Of a DNA stretch of 64,000 bases, positions 55,498-64,000 are shown piece by piece; positions within the stretch are counted from its first letter, which is position 1; every line of letters begins with the position of its first letter. Source of the DNA: Hypoxylon rubiginosum. Taxonomy: Eukaryota; Ascomycota; Sordariomycetes; Xylariales; Hypoxylaceae. Location: the NCBI GenBank assembly GCA_902806565.1, contig CADCXA010000031.1, positions 682,001-746,000 on the forward strand, written 5' to 3'. The notes below the pieces were generated by a model. The model was not told the origin of the DNA. It made no database searches and saw only the letters and a program-made list of their open reading frames with translations. The position numbers were made by a program, and so were the translations under genes.

Positions 55498-56931
55498 TCT
55501 ATCGAGGTGGACTCGATTCAATCATCTACAGATTCGATTCACGTCTCCTGGATGCACTCTTTCTCAAGGGAACAGATTTCGTCGTGATGACGATAAATCA
55601 TTCGATTCAAGTCGTCTAGGTTGGCTTGTGGAGGTGATCTGGGTAAAATGGGCCTTGACGCTACAACGAATTCGCGATTATGCGGCTGAAATTATTAACA
55701 GATACAGTATAAGACTTCCCAGGAAATGCACAACGAACTAGACCGCGTTGTGGATTTCGCAGCCTCTGGAAGGGATGAAGCCGACATTGCCATCAGAGTA
55801 ATCAACACAGAGGACAAAGTCAAAGCTGTAGCAGAAGGTTGATACTTGCATCGGGATGCGACATATGCGGTTATGTCTTGGCCTCAGAGAAGAAAGGTTT
55901 GGACATAATCAGGCGATACTACACTACGGCGAACATGACCCGCAAAGATCCGAGTGGGCTCCGCCTTGGGCTTATTCGAGTGTGGCTTCAAGCTGTCGAA
56001 ACAATGCACAGCAACAGAATGCGGACGGGAGCAATGATGCAGTCGCGCGATTCTAATAGGTACCTACCTCTTAGACATGGTACGTCGTATGCGGTATCGT
56101 TATCCTACCACCTGTTCGCCCCATAGGGACGACCCACAAACCACCAACATCAACTCTCGCGATATCCTTATTCTAAACTCAAGCAACTTTCTATTAATTT
56201 TCCAGCACCTTTGGAGCTATGATTAAGCTGTAATTGACTTTGGGAACTAGCTAGGGTTAGGATTAGTTGGTTAGTTAGTTAAGGTTAGTTGGTTAGGACT
56301 AAGGTTAAATTAGGGATTTAGGTTAAGGGTAGGATAAGGGTTTAGGTAAATTCGGATTATAGGTAAGATTTTTAGTTATGTTTAATAATGTATTTGCATA
56401 AAGTTTAATGTAATATAATGCAATTAGAATGTAATTGAAGTTAAGTATAAGAAAGTAATGAGAAGGTAATGAGTGTGGTATTACAAGCCGAAATTAGCTG
56501 GGGTATTGATTGGTCTAGTTCTGCAAGATTAAAGTCACTGGGCCAATGAGCGTCAATCTTGAATTTTTGGTGAAGTATTTGATACTTGTGGTAGGATAAC
56601 GATAGCCGTGATCTCGCTTGTACGGCGGAGAGTCTACTATTGAGGTCTGGTACATGTAACATCAATGTCAAATAGGGCTGGAATATGTATTGGTATACTT
56701 GACGTCCCTCATCACCGCAGCTAGCAACCTACACATTAACTACTGCAGCGACTGACCACTACGGTGATTCGAAACTAAAGTCACAAGCTTAATACGAGAC
56801 CATTACTTGAGTTAGGGGGGCCAAACGAGCGTATCATTCCAATATGTCTATTACACTAAAGACATTCTATGTTGACAATAACCTTTTCGATATCACTTCT
56901 CGTCACTATGTAGTCGCAGCTCCTTGCAAGT
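55498..56931. other. intergenic with possible gene fragment and telomere-like repeats
   Basis: Between 55720 and 56057 protein-like fragments appear in different plus frames (NELDRVVDFAASGRDEADIA, then YGEHDPQRSEWAPPWAYSS), but I found no splice pair joining them. They may be a small gene or debris. Degenerate TTAGG-type repeats follow at 56250-56350. Confidence 0.3.
56250..56350. repeat. degenerate TTAGGG/GGTTAG-like repeat tract
   Basis: About 100 bp dominated by variants of GGTTAG, TTAGTT and TTAGGG on the plus strand (e.g. GGGTTAGGATTAGTTGGTTA). The unit is irregular, as in eroded interstitial telomeric DNA or a GTTAG simple repeat. Confidence 0.6.
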
Positions 56932-57215
56932 CTACTTTTTCGCTCCTCCACTCCGGGCGGAACCTCCATTGTTGCCGGACTGGCCACCTGTGCGCGATCC
57001 AACATTCTGCTGACCAGCCGAGGCGTTCTGGTTTCGGTCTGCAGCGGACTGGCCCCGAGCTGCGAAGCCCCTTGAACTCATGTCGCCGCCACTTTTGGCC
57101 TAGAGATGGTATGGTTAGGGAGAGTCGAACGAGCTGCGAGTAGCATAGAAACACGAACTTGGGTGGATTGGATGTTGGCTGCAGCCGACTTAGACATCTC
57201 GTGTTTACCAGGCAT
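56932..57215 (-). CDS. small SMP-domain (seed maturation protein-like) protein
   Basis: Two exons, 57215-57159 and 57099-56932, give 74 residues: 19 codons, a 59-bp intron (GTTCGT donor, CTCTAG acceptor), then 55 codons. The protein starts MPGKHEMSKSAAANIQSTQ and continues AKSGGDMSSRGFAARGQSAA, ending with a Gly/Ser/Asn/Gln-rich tail and GGAKK. The S-x-x-A-A-x-x-I-Q-S-x-Q-A-K-x-G-x-D-M-S-x-x-x-F-A-x-R-x-Q-S-A pattern is typical of short fungal SMP/LEA-like hydrophilins, which are inferred to protect cells in dry or dormant states. Small size and an in-frame intron hide it from simple frame searches. A TATAAA on the minus strand at 57328-57333 lies ~113 bp upstream of the ATG. Confidence 0.85.
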
Positions 57216-59075
57216 TTTGTTTGATGTTTGATGATGGTGTATTTACTTGTATTTTGCGGGTTTCTTGTGAGTTGTGATGGATCAAAAAGATTCTCTAAGC
57301 ACATTCTCCCTGCACCACCGCCAGCTCTTTATACCCGTTATCTCGCAGGGTATGTCAATGTCAACGTCACGCCTATGCGAGTTGCCGTTACATTGTAGCA
57401 TCTAGAGACAATCATCATGCGTCCACGCCGGTCATAAATAACCTAGGGCGTCTATATTATATGATGGTAGATGCAACGTTCCTTGCAGTTCGAGTTACCA
57501 ATAGGATGGCTACCTTAAGGGAACCATATAATCTTAGATGGGAATATGATACTCTACTTGCCCAGGGGCATGTGCATTTCCGTCTCCCGCATATATGACC
57601 TATACATTATGTACAGGGAGAGGCGGTTTACCTCATTTACTATTCAATGCTACCCGGTCAATCTATAGGAAACTTGCATATCAATACGATAAAAGAGCTT
57701 AAAGGACACGTACAATTATTTAAGAGAAAGCAAATATGTCAACACGACTAATTATTCCTCGCCATTAAAACATATCCCACGCATCGTGGCTAAGTGACAC
57801 AAACGTACCTAGGTAGTTCCTACAAAGCTATCGAGGTCTGTCCACTCTAAAGATCTAAATACGAATATAGTCTTTTGTAACACATGGTAACCGCGTATAC
57901 AATAGCTCATTAACAGAGTAGTGAAACGAATTCCCAGGGAAAGAGGGGTGCACAGGTAGTAGCCTGCTTTCGTTTTGGGGGTACGAAAAAGGGGTTGGTA
58001 CGAAAAGTGGACCACCACAGTTAGGTAGCGTGGCCCGCATCTAGGTGCATAATTATATTTCGCCCGGATGAGTAGCTACAACCTTTGTATCTTATTCTCT
58101 TACTTGTGCGCCTATTCGATTGGCCAGGACTGTGCGGCGGTTGTGACGGAATTCTCCTATGCGACCACCCGGCTGCTCTGCCGTGTTTCTCTGCCATGCT
58201 CTGCCTGGCACCTTGTACTCACGGCTGCTCAGAGCTATGACTTGACTTTAGTCCAACATAACCCAAGCGTCGAACTCCTATATCTTACTTGAGTAGCAAC
58301 ATCCTAGTTAATGGATTGACTTTTATGGCTCCGGTGTTTCGGTGCTGGCCGACTATGACTTCAGCTGTCGCTGGGCGATGATAGCTAATAAGGTATAATG
58401 GTGGGGCCTCGAAATGAATGCAGCTCACCGAAAACTAGGCTAACTCGTCTCGTATGGCTACAGGCGGCAGGAAGCCGACCATATTACTATCCCCGCCTCT
58501 GTCGTACTAAAGTCTCGACAAAAGCCATCTCAGACTATCTCCCGGCCTCCACGTTCTATATCCGCATTGTAGTAGTCGGTCTCCGACTCCATCTCATAAA
58601 AAGAATCCGGTGCAGAGCGTGACTTTAAGACTGGCTCGTTTTACCTCTCCGGATTACGCATAGTTGGCTCGACCGCAGGATCCATCAGCCGTCGTCTTAA
58701 AACTTGGACAAGTCTGAATACGCACTGAACCTCTTAGCCTACGTGGAACTTATCCTGCACAGGAAATTGCGGCACGCAATGAGTGAGTGGCGTTGCCTAA
58801 ACGCAACCTGTAGGTATCACACGAACTAGCGCCATGATTCAGCAGCAGTCTCCCGCTTAATTTCCTTGCCACATGCTCCTGTACGTCGCTATTTCAGGCC
58901 CAAGCCAACCCGCCGGTGATTCATGACGAAGCCACAAAATCTAGAAAAACATTAAGGAAACAACCGGTCAAAAAGAATAATCATATCAGTGCGGTCCTTC
59001 TGCTGTCTCTTAGCTCTACGAGCGGCATAAGTTTCTAAATATATACCATACCAAATCAAACCTACTACAGTGACA
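57216..59075. other. intergenic, no gene seen apart from the SMP promoter
   Basis: Divergent promoters of the SMP gene and the small zinc-finger gene. Contains one TACCTAGGTA palindrome at 57806-57815. Small frames at 57809-58040, 58068-58292 and 58398-58622 have no recognisable products. Confidence 0.45.
57328..57333 (-). promoter_or_regulatory. TATA box of the SMP gene
   Basis: TATAAA on the minus strand about 113 bp upstream of the SMP start codon. Confidence 0.45.
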
Positions 59076-59513
59076 ATGTCCTCAGAGAAACAGGTTTCTT
59101 CAGCCACTTTCAGTCAACATGGGTCTCGTGAGATTCTTCAGAACAGTGATAGCCTACATGGTAATTCACCTACTCTCCTGGCCAATGCTTGTAAAACATT
59201 GCTAACATGCCTGCAAGAAGATGCGACTACGAAAGCGATATTGCACGGCGATAAAATTCGGGCTGACCAACCAGCATCTCAAGGCGACACAGTAGGACCG
59301 ATTCCGCCTGAGTTCAATATCGTCAAGGCCTATCCGCCGCGTGGGATATTGCAACAGTGCCGGCTGGCTGCGGTCAAACAGTTTTCCTGCTGCCGCTGTC
59401 GGAAATCTAAAACTTCAAAACTCGTCGCTATAAAGGAAGGGAGGTGGGACCAGCTCTGGTGCAACGGATGCTACGGGCTGCTGTTGTCAGACGCTTCGCC
59501 GGCGTCCGGGTAG
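59076..59513 (+). CDS. small protein with a GATA-like zinc-finger motif
   Basis: Single frame, 145 residues, from the ATG at 59076 (MSSEKQVSSATFSQHG). The C-terminal third contains C-x2-C-x20-C-x2-C: CCRCRKSKTSKLV, then WDQLWCNGCYGLLL. The second half (W-C-N-G-C-Y-G-L) resembles the LCNACGLY end of GATA fingers, and the tryptophan and spacing are within fungal GATA range. The N-terminal 100 residues have no recognisable domain. It could be a minimal GATA-like factor or an unrelated treble-clef protein. A GTAGAT donor overlaps the stop codon, so an additional exon is possible. Confidence 0.5.
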   Translation: MSSEKQVSSATFSQHGSREILQNSDSLHGNSPTLLANACKTLLTCLQEDATTKAILHGDKIRADQPASQGDTVGPIPPEFNIVKAYPPRGILQQCRLAAVKQFSCCRCRKSKTSKLVAIKEGRWDQLWCNGCYGLLLSDASPASG

Positions 59514-59680
59514 ATTTCGATGATCTATGGGCGGTATCCCACGGAAAGTTCCTATTCATCTTGAGAGCAACGCTAGAGCAACGCTGTGGGGGCTGGAGAT
59601 AATTGAGGCAGCGTTCATCTTAGAAGCTATGGGAGCATTTACGAAGTGGCTAGTATTCTGTGGCCCGGAACACAAATTTG

Positions 59681-60223
59681 CTACAAACCATCAACGTCAT
59701 GAGAATCTTGAGCACCATAAGATTTTCCATCGAGCTCTGCAATGCTAAGATGATCGGCCCAGCTACTGTATAACAATCCGACCAGTTGTACCAAGTTTTG
59801 TTCTTCTTCGCCTTCAAGTGTTTGGGAAGCATCGACATTAGGTTTGGGTAAATGTGTCGTCTCGTCTTCCTCCTCAACTGCATGGTAGTTCATCGCTGTC
59901 TCCGCACGAACAGCCAAATTCCGAAGCAGATAGCTCTTTGAGGCTTTAGGTTCACACACTGATAACCCGACACCACATGCTCTGTATGATGCTGGGCCTG
60001 TATGCATAGTTGATATTGTTGATATCTTCCGCATCGCCTCAAGATCCAGGCTCCAGACAGCTTTTGGCGCCAACTCTTTGTTCATTTTACGTTGTCGTTT
60101 CCGTCGAAGGCTATGATCTCCGACTCGACTATTCACCGTATTTGAATGCGTGATCCCGAAGCCCACAGTCTCTATTGGCTGATTGGATGCTAACATGTTC
60201 AAAGGGGTACCCATTTTCGGCAT
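59681..60223 (-). CDS. hypothetical protein
   Basis: Uninterrupted 180-residue frame from an ATG at 60223 (MPKMGTPLNMLASNQP). It has a basic cluster (LRRKRQRKMNKELAPKAVW) and an acidic C-terminal half (VEEEDETTHLPKP, then LEGEEEQNLVQLVGLLYSSWA). A hydrophilic nuclear-type protein is conceivable, but no family is recognised. It converges on the small zinc-finger gene 167 bp to the left. An opposite-strand frame at 59527-59748 partly overlaps and is less convincing. Confidence 0.42.
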   Translation of the reverse strand: MPKMGTPLNMLASNQPIETVGFGITHSNTVNSRVGDHSLRRKRQRKMNKELAPKAVWSLDLEAMRKISTISTMHTGPASYRACGVGLSVCEPKASKSYLLRNLAVRAETAMNYHAVEEEDETTHLPKPNVDASQTLEGEEEQNLVQLVGLLYSSWADHLSIAELDGKSYGAQDSHDVDGL

Positions 60224-61240
60224 ATGGTAACTGCGCGATGCATGAATACCTACGTTATCCGCTTTGCGCAGGGCATGAGGTAAGACGCCTCTGGCTCCTA
60301 TAGGATAATGTGCGAGAGACGGATATTACACGTCAATGAAAGAAAACATGACGCTGTATGCCGTCCTCGGTGGAAGTCAAAGCCGGAATACTGCTTCCGA
60401 GTCCTTCGGCTTTCACGCGGGAGACGCATCGCATTTCTATTGGCGGCCTTTCGTAGTTCAAATGAACATGTGCTCGTATGCCCCAATTTGTAAGTAGTCC
60501 TAAAAACGAATGGAGTTCGATCTACATGACTAAATATTCAGCAGAGAAATGAGGCTCTGCCATACGTCGGTTCGTATATGAGAACTTTCGAGGACCACTG
60601 AAGCTTAGGCCTAATACCCGCGTATTACCCTTAGCCCAACCGTCCATGCAAGTCCTATGAGATGAAGTTAAGCATTTGCTTGGCTGTTTAGCCCCTTCAT
60701 CTGCCGTGTAAGCCTTGCCCGAGCTGCATGCGATCTGCAGTGAGATGTAAGCTTAGCTCTTGTTATGCCGCATCTTACCTATAGGTCGAGTTGATACGGA
60801 TGGATACCATTAGCTCTAGTCCTAGAACTCTCCGATACGTCTGAATGTTGTGAGATGAAAATGAAATCGCAACATATGTATGAACTGTAGAGGGAATCCT
60901 ATTCTTATAGCGTCACAGGAGTTCAATCATCTTTGACTGGCGTGAATAGTCGAAATGAATACTCCTATTAACTGTGGGTTTTACTATATCTTAACTTATT
61001 TTCCGTTTGAAATTGACATTATAGTACTTTGGAATAGGTTTTCGTTGATACCACCCACTTCCCCCCTTTCGGCTCAACTTGTAAGTCTGGCTAGGATAAT
61101 ACGAACTTGCTTACCGGGTCATACTACGAAGCCAGCAAGCCTCTATGTGTGGATGCTACGGATATCCGAAGTCGAGATGCTCCAGTTTAATATTCGTTCC
61201 GATTAAGCGTCCAAATATTCAAACGGGTACAGGTGAAGCA
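60224..61240. other. intergenic, no gene seen
   Basis: No coding-like frame; short frames at 60298-60493 lie on both strands. The right end is the promoter of the Cys-rich protein gene. Confidence 0.5.
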
Positions 61241-61247
61241 TATAAAG
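61241..61247 (+). promoter_or_regulatory. TATA box of the Cys-rich secreted protein gene
   Basis: TATAAAG 129 bp upstream of the ATG at 61370. Confidence 0.5.
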
Positions 61248-61369
61248 GCTTCGTTCTTCTGTCAAAAGGTTAGATATTTGATCAAGCCACTCACTTCCAA
61301 GTCTCATCACGAACGAACTTTGTCAACTAAGAACAATCTGCTATATTGCTTTTCGGTGTATCCTTCAAG

Positions 61370-61701
61370 ATGCGCTATAATATCCTCACCTCTATCGCTT
61401 TGCTGTCGCTCAGCTCGTACGCCGCGGCATGCAGCACCCGTGACGATTGCTCAGGCGACCAAGTCTGCGCTGGTATGTTTAATTTCATACTCGATTGCAT
61501 AGTTTCCTCCCATCTTGAATTGTCTTTTAACGTCTTTGAATAGAGATCTGCGAGTACTACCAGTCATACTGTTCGTACGAATGCATGGAGCCTACCTCCC
61601 CTTGCTGTGAAGGTAGCTGTGTCAGCTGTGGCTCCTCAGTGGCCAGTGCTTCATGCGACATCTACGGAAACCCCGGAGATTTTGACGCACAATGCTCTTA
61701 A
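61370..61701 (+). CDS. small secreted cysteine-rich protein (effector-like)
   Basis: Two exons, 61370-61472 and 61544-61701, give 86 residues. A signal peptide (YNILTSIALLSLSSYAAA) is followed by a compact mature domain of about 66 residues with 12 cysteines: ACSTRDDCSGDQVCA, ICEYYQSYCSYECME, PCCEGSCVSCGSS and SCDIYGN ... QCS. An even Cys number and the pattern suggest six disulfides. The intron (GTATGT donor, GAATAG acceptor, 71 bp) falls between Cys-rich blocks. The protein has the hallmarks of fungal small secreted proteins, which include effectors, antimicrobial and adhesion proteins. I do not recognise a named family. Reading through the intron gives an unrelated tail, so splicing matters here. 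Confidence 0.85.
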
Positions 61702-62532
61702 TCTTCACACCGCCTGTGCCGTGTTGGCGTGGAGTAGCAAGACTCGTTGGATTCGCCTGTTACGAGATCTAGTTGTTGTGGGGTCCAAGGTTAGAAAATC
61801 TGGGTTTTATAGCTCAATAACTGTGTCCGACTCTTACACGGGTCACACTTCTAGCCTAGGAGACTAAAGGAGAAAGAGCGAGCCTCGGGGAGTTATAACG
61901 AGATAAGTGGTCCGCAACCGGGTGGAATTGAAACGATTTCTTTGTAGCTAGTCCTTTCTTATTGCAGCTATCAATCTATGCCTATTGTCACTCTTTAGGA
62001 ATAATAAGGAGAGCTAGTTGAAATCTTCTTAACAAAAACCTCAGAAAACTAGCTATTATCGGCTTGAACTGAGATTTTTGCCCTACCTCAGTTGTAAAAT
62101 TAGGTAACAATTTCCGGGAATAAACACAAGGCTACGTGGTAGGTAGATGCGATAGAAGGCTGTGCATGAATTTCAATGCCACATAGCGGTTGCGTACCGT
62201 ATCAAATCTGTAGCAGTCAAGAACCTCTGACCGACGACAGCCCGAGATGTACCTAGGTAACTCAGAGAGCCAACCAACGAACGTAAGAGACGACCACATA
62301 TGTGACTAATGTCGCCTGTAAATCTCATTGGGCCTCTCTGACGAATGGATGCTACCCAAGAGCGAGCGAGCGGGGTTACGAGAGCTGACACGCTCGCTCG
62401 TGCATGGGCGCGTTGGTCGCGTTGGTCGCGTCGAGCGGCACCACCATATATCAATCACGAACTTGCTTTTTTCATCGAAGCACATTCGAAAGACCACCAA
62501 AGATATCCTAAGTTCTCTACAAGTCTTCCAGT
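61702..62532. other. intergenic before the HET gene
   Basis: No coding-like frame. Contains a TACCTAGGTA palindrome at 62250-62259 and short GGTCGCGTT direct repeats near 62412-62430. Confidence 0.5.
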
Positions 62533-64000
62533 ATGTCTACTACTCGTGGAAAGGTTGATGACATGCAATGCTCGCTCTGGAGTTTCGGCGCAAGTCGTTC
62601 CAGGGGCAAAATCACAACGCAGCTGGAGGATATCCAACGTGCCCAGATGGAACAGGAAAAGTCTCGAGAATTTATCACACACTTGAACTGTTTATATTTC
62701 TCCAAAAGAAACGACAGGATCTTGTTCCGGCGAAATATCAATGCCTATCAACGGTCGAATTATGTGGCTCTTTCTTACACCTGGGAGCCGTCTCCATCAG
62801 AGACTGATCTGCGCAAGGGTGGCTACTCAGTTCAACAAATGGGGTCAAATCTGCGCAAGCGGTCGCCCGTAAGAGATACCGTCTTTACACGAGCAAGGAA
62901 ATACATGAAATACTTTGGAGTGTATCTTCTCTGGATTGACCAGCACTGCATCGAGCAAAAAGGAGATGCGAAGGAGATAGGAATGAACGCGATGGACCGA
63001 GTATACAGTCGGAGCAACCATTCAGTTGCATTACTTACTCGCCCCATCAACTATAGGGTCGAATTACAACTTCTCGTCCAGATTCTGTATGGCCGGCTAG
63101 TATGGGAGAGTAATGATGGGCTTCGGCTTTCCCAGAACACGTCGTTAGAGGAAGCTCTGGGTGCGCTTGAACTCTTGAAAGACATCACATCAGACATGTG
63201 GTTCACTAGAGGATGGACATTCCAGGAGAACTATAGAGCCGGCATGAATATGAGACTTCTCATGCCCCATCATCCGACATTGGAAAGCTCGAAGCCTCAG
63301 TTTATGGGGTCCATAAAAGGAGAGCTGTGCATTAGCTCCGTGAAATTTCACGAAGAGGCATCAAAGCTATGCATCGCCTACCGAAGACACCAACCACCAC
63401 CGCCCAACTTATGCGACCATATCTTATCAAGAGCTGGGAGATACACCATCTTGCTCCAGTACGAAAGTGACGATGGTGACAACATAGCACCACAGTCAAT
63501 GTCGCCGAGAATCATTGCGGACCTCGCAACCCGAGATCTTACGAACCTCTGGGATCGTCTACCTATCGTTGCCAACTGCTGCCAGTACTCTGTACGGCTT
63601 AATAGTGCACAGCTTCGAGCCAAGGGTTATAGTCTGGCCATGTCAATGCTCGCACTTTGCCTTTTGAACGGGGAGATTTTGTCAAACCACCCCGACGAGA
63701 ACGTCGACGTCTCCGCGGCACGAGCCTTGCCCATTATCAAGTTCCTAAAAATACAGTTTTTCGACAGACTACAATCACCTTTCCCAGATAAAGCCCTGAC
63801 TTATAACAAGGGGTGTCGATTCGTCAACGCGAAGTTGACCGAGGAAGGAATCCGTACAAGAGGCCATGTGTGGAAATTTGGCAAATTGATCCGAACGAGA
63901 GGGTTTGGGGGTACTTCCGAACGTCGGAATAGTGTGGGTTCAGTGGATGGCCTGGAAGACTGGGAAATTGGGCGGTTGAGACAGCTTGTCAGAAAATTGT
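62533..64000 (+). CDS. HET-domain protein, 3-prime end outside the window
   Basis: Open frame of 489 codons from the ATG at 62533 (MSTTRGKVDDMQCSLW) that runs off the right edge without a stop. It carries the heterokaryon-incompatibility core: NYVALSYTWEPSPSE near residue 76, then GVYLLWIDQHCIEQKGDAKE, MDRVYSRSNHSVALL, and later MWFTRGWTFQENYRAG, corresponding to the R-x-W-x-x-Q-E motif. HET domains trigger programmed cell death after fusion of incompatible hyphae, usually together with NLR or other partners. The region after the domain (LCIAYRRHQPPPPNLCDHIL) is unrecognised. No intron is needed within the window. Confidence 0.88.
   Translation, partial: MSTTRGKVDDMQCSLWSFGASRSRGKITTQLEDIQRAQMEQEKSREFITHLNCLYFSKRNDRILFRRNINAYQRSNYVALSYTWEPSPSETDLRKGGYSVQQMGSNLRKRSPVRDTVFTRARKYMKYFGVYLLWIDQHCIEQKGDAKEIGMNAMDRVYSRSNHSVALLTRPINYRVELQLLVQILYGRLVWESNDGLRLSQNTSLEEALGALELLKDITSDMWFTRGWTFQENYRAGMNMRLLMPHHPTLESSKPQFMGSIKGELCISSVKFHEEASKLCIAYRRHQPPPPNLCDHILSRAGRYTILLQYESDDGDNIAPQSMSPRIIADLATRDLTNLWDRLPIVANCCQYSVRLNSAQLRAKGYSLAMSMLALCLLNGEILSNHPDENVDVSAARALPIIKFLKIQFFDRLQSPFPDKALTYNKGCRFVNAKLTEEGIRTRGHVWKFGKLIRTRGFGGTSERRNSVGSVDGLEDWEIGRLRQLVRKL

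Noticed and set aside
58068..58292. 74-codon plus-strand frame with several cysteines, considered as a secreted protein
   Set aside because: No clear signal peptide cleavage region, starts in intergenic DNA without promoter features, and no splice continuation.
1..64000. tRNA or rRNA genes
   Set aside because: I looked for B-box-like GGTTCGAATCC sequences and paired acceptor arms and found none convincing; a covariance-model scan was not possible.

Overview
The window is nuclear DNA of a filamentous ascomycete (Pezizomycotina). Most genes carry short introns of about 47-72 bp with fungal splice signals (GTAAGT-type donors, CTAAC-like branch points). The gene content fits this: fungal GH43 and GH5 enzymes, tyrosinase, 2EXR, HET and F-box proteins, a fungal NLR, and an AT-rich block that looks like repeat-induced point mutation (RIP). 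A Sordariomycete is my best guess, but I cannot name a genus.

Layout. 0-7 kb: a nine-exon secreted GH43 exo-galactanase with a CBM35-like tail, a short-chain dehydrogenase, and an oxysterol-binding protein. 8.8-12.2 kb: a tandem-repeat membrane protein and a C2H2-type protein. 13.2-16.1 kb: a GPI-anchored GH5 glycosidase, tail to tail with a secreted L-asparaginase. 17-22.4 kb: a divergent Hsp70-like ATPase, an unrecognised coiled-coil protein and an RBR-type ubiquitin ligase. 22.7-26.4 kb: a secreted BNR-repeat propeller and a lineage-specific protein. 26.4-30.5 kb: no gene I can support. 30.5-35.9 kb: a secreted tyrosinase, an unrecognised protein and a 2EXR protein.

36.4-47.5 kb is the most unusual part. 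It holds an NLR (N-terminal helical domain, C2H2 cysteine region, NB-ARC, TPR) whose NB-ARC-to-TPR middle has been turned into almost pure A/T, a small uncertain gene, a 563-bp foldback MITE with a TA target duplication, and a 1675-residue sacsin/NO VEIN-like GHKL ATPase ending in DUF3883. 47.5-64 kb: trehalose-6-phosphate synthase, an F-box gene with two compensating frameshifts, degenerate telomere-like repeats, a small SMP (seed-maturation-protein-like) gene with one intron, a GATA-like mini zinc-finger protein, a 12-cysteine secreted protein, and a HET-domain gene cut by the window end.

How the genes fit together. The secreted enzymes (GH43, GH5, asparaginase, tyrosinase, BNR protein, small Cys-rich protein) form an environment- or host-facing set. 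The NLR, HET protein, Hsp70-like ATPase, GHKL-DUF3883 protein and RBR ligase belong to families that are expanded in fungal accessory regions and often tied to non-self recognition. I see no operon-like coupling. Exon structures were worked out by eye from splice signals, open frames and family resemblance. Where exon sums are given they are divisible by three.
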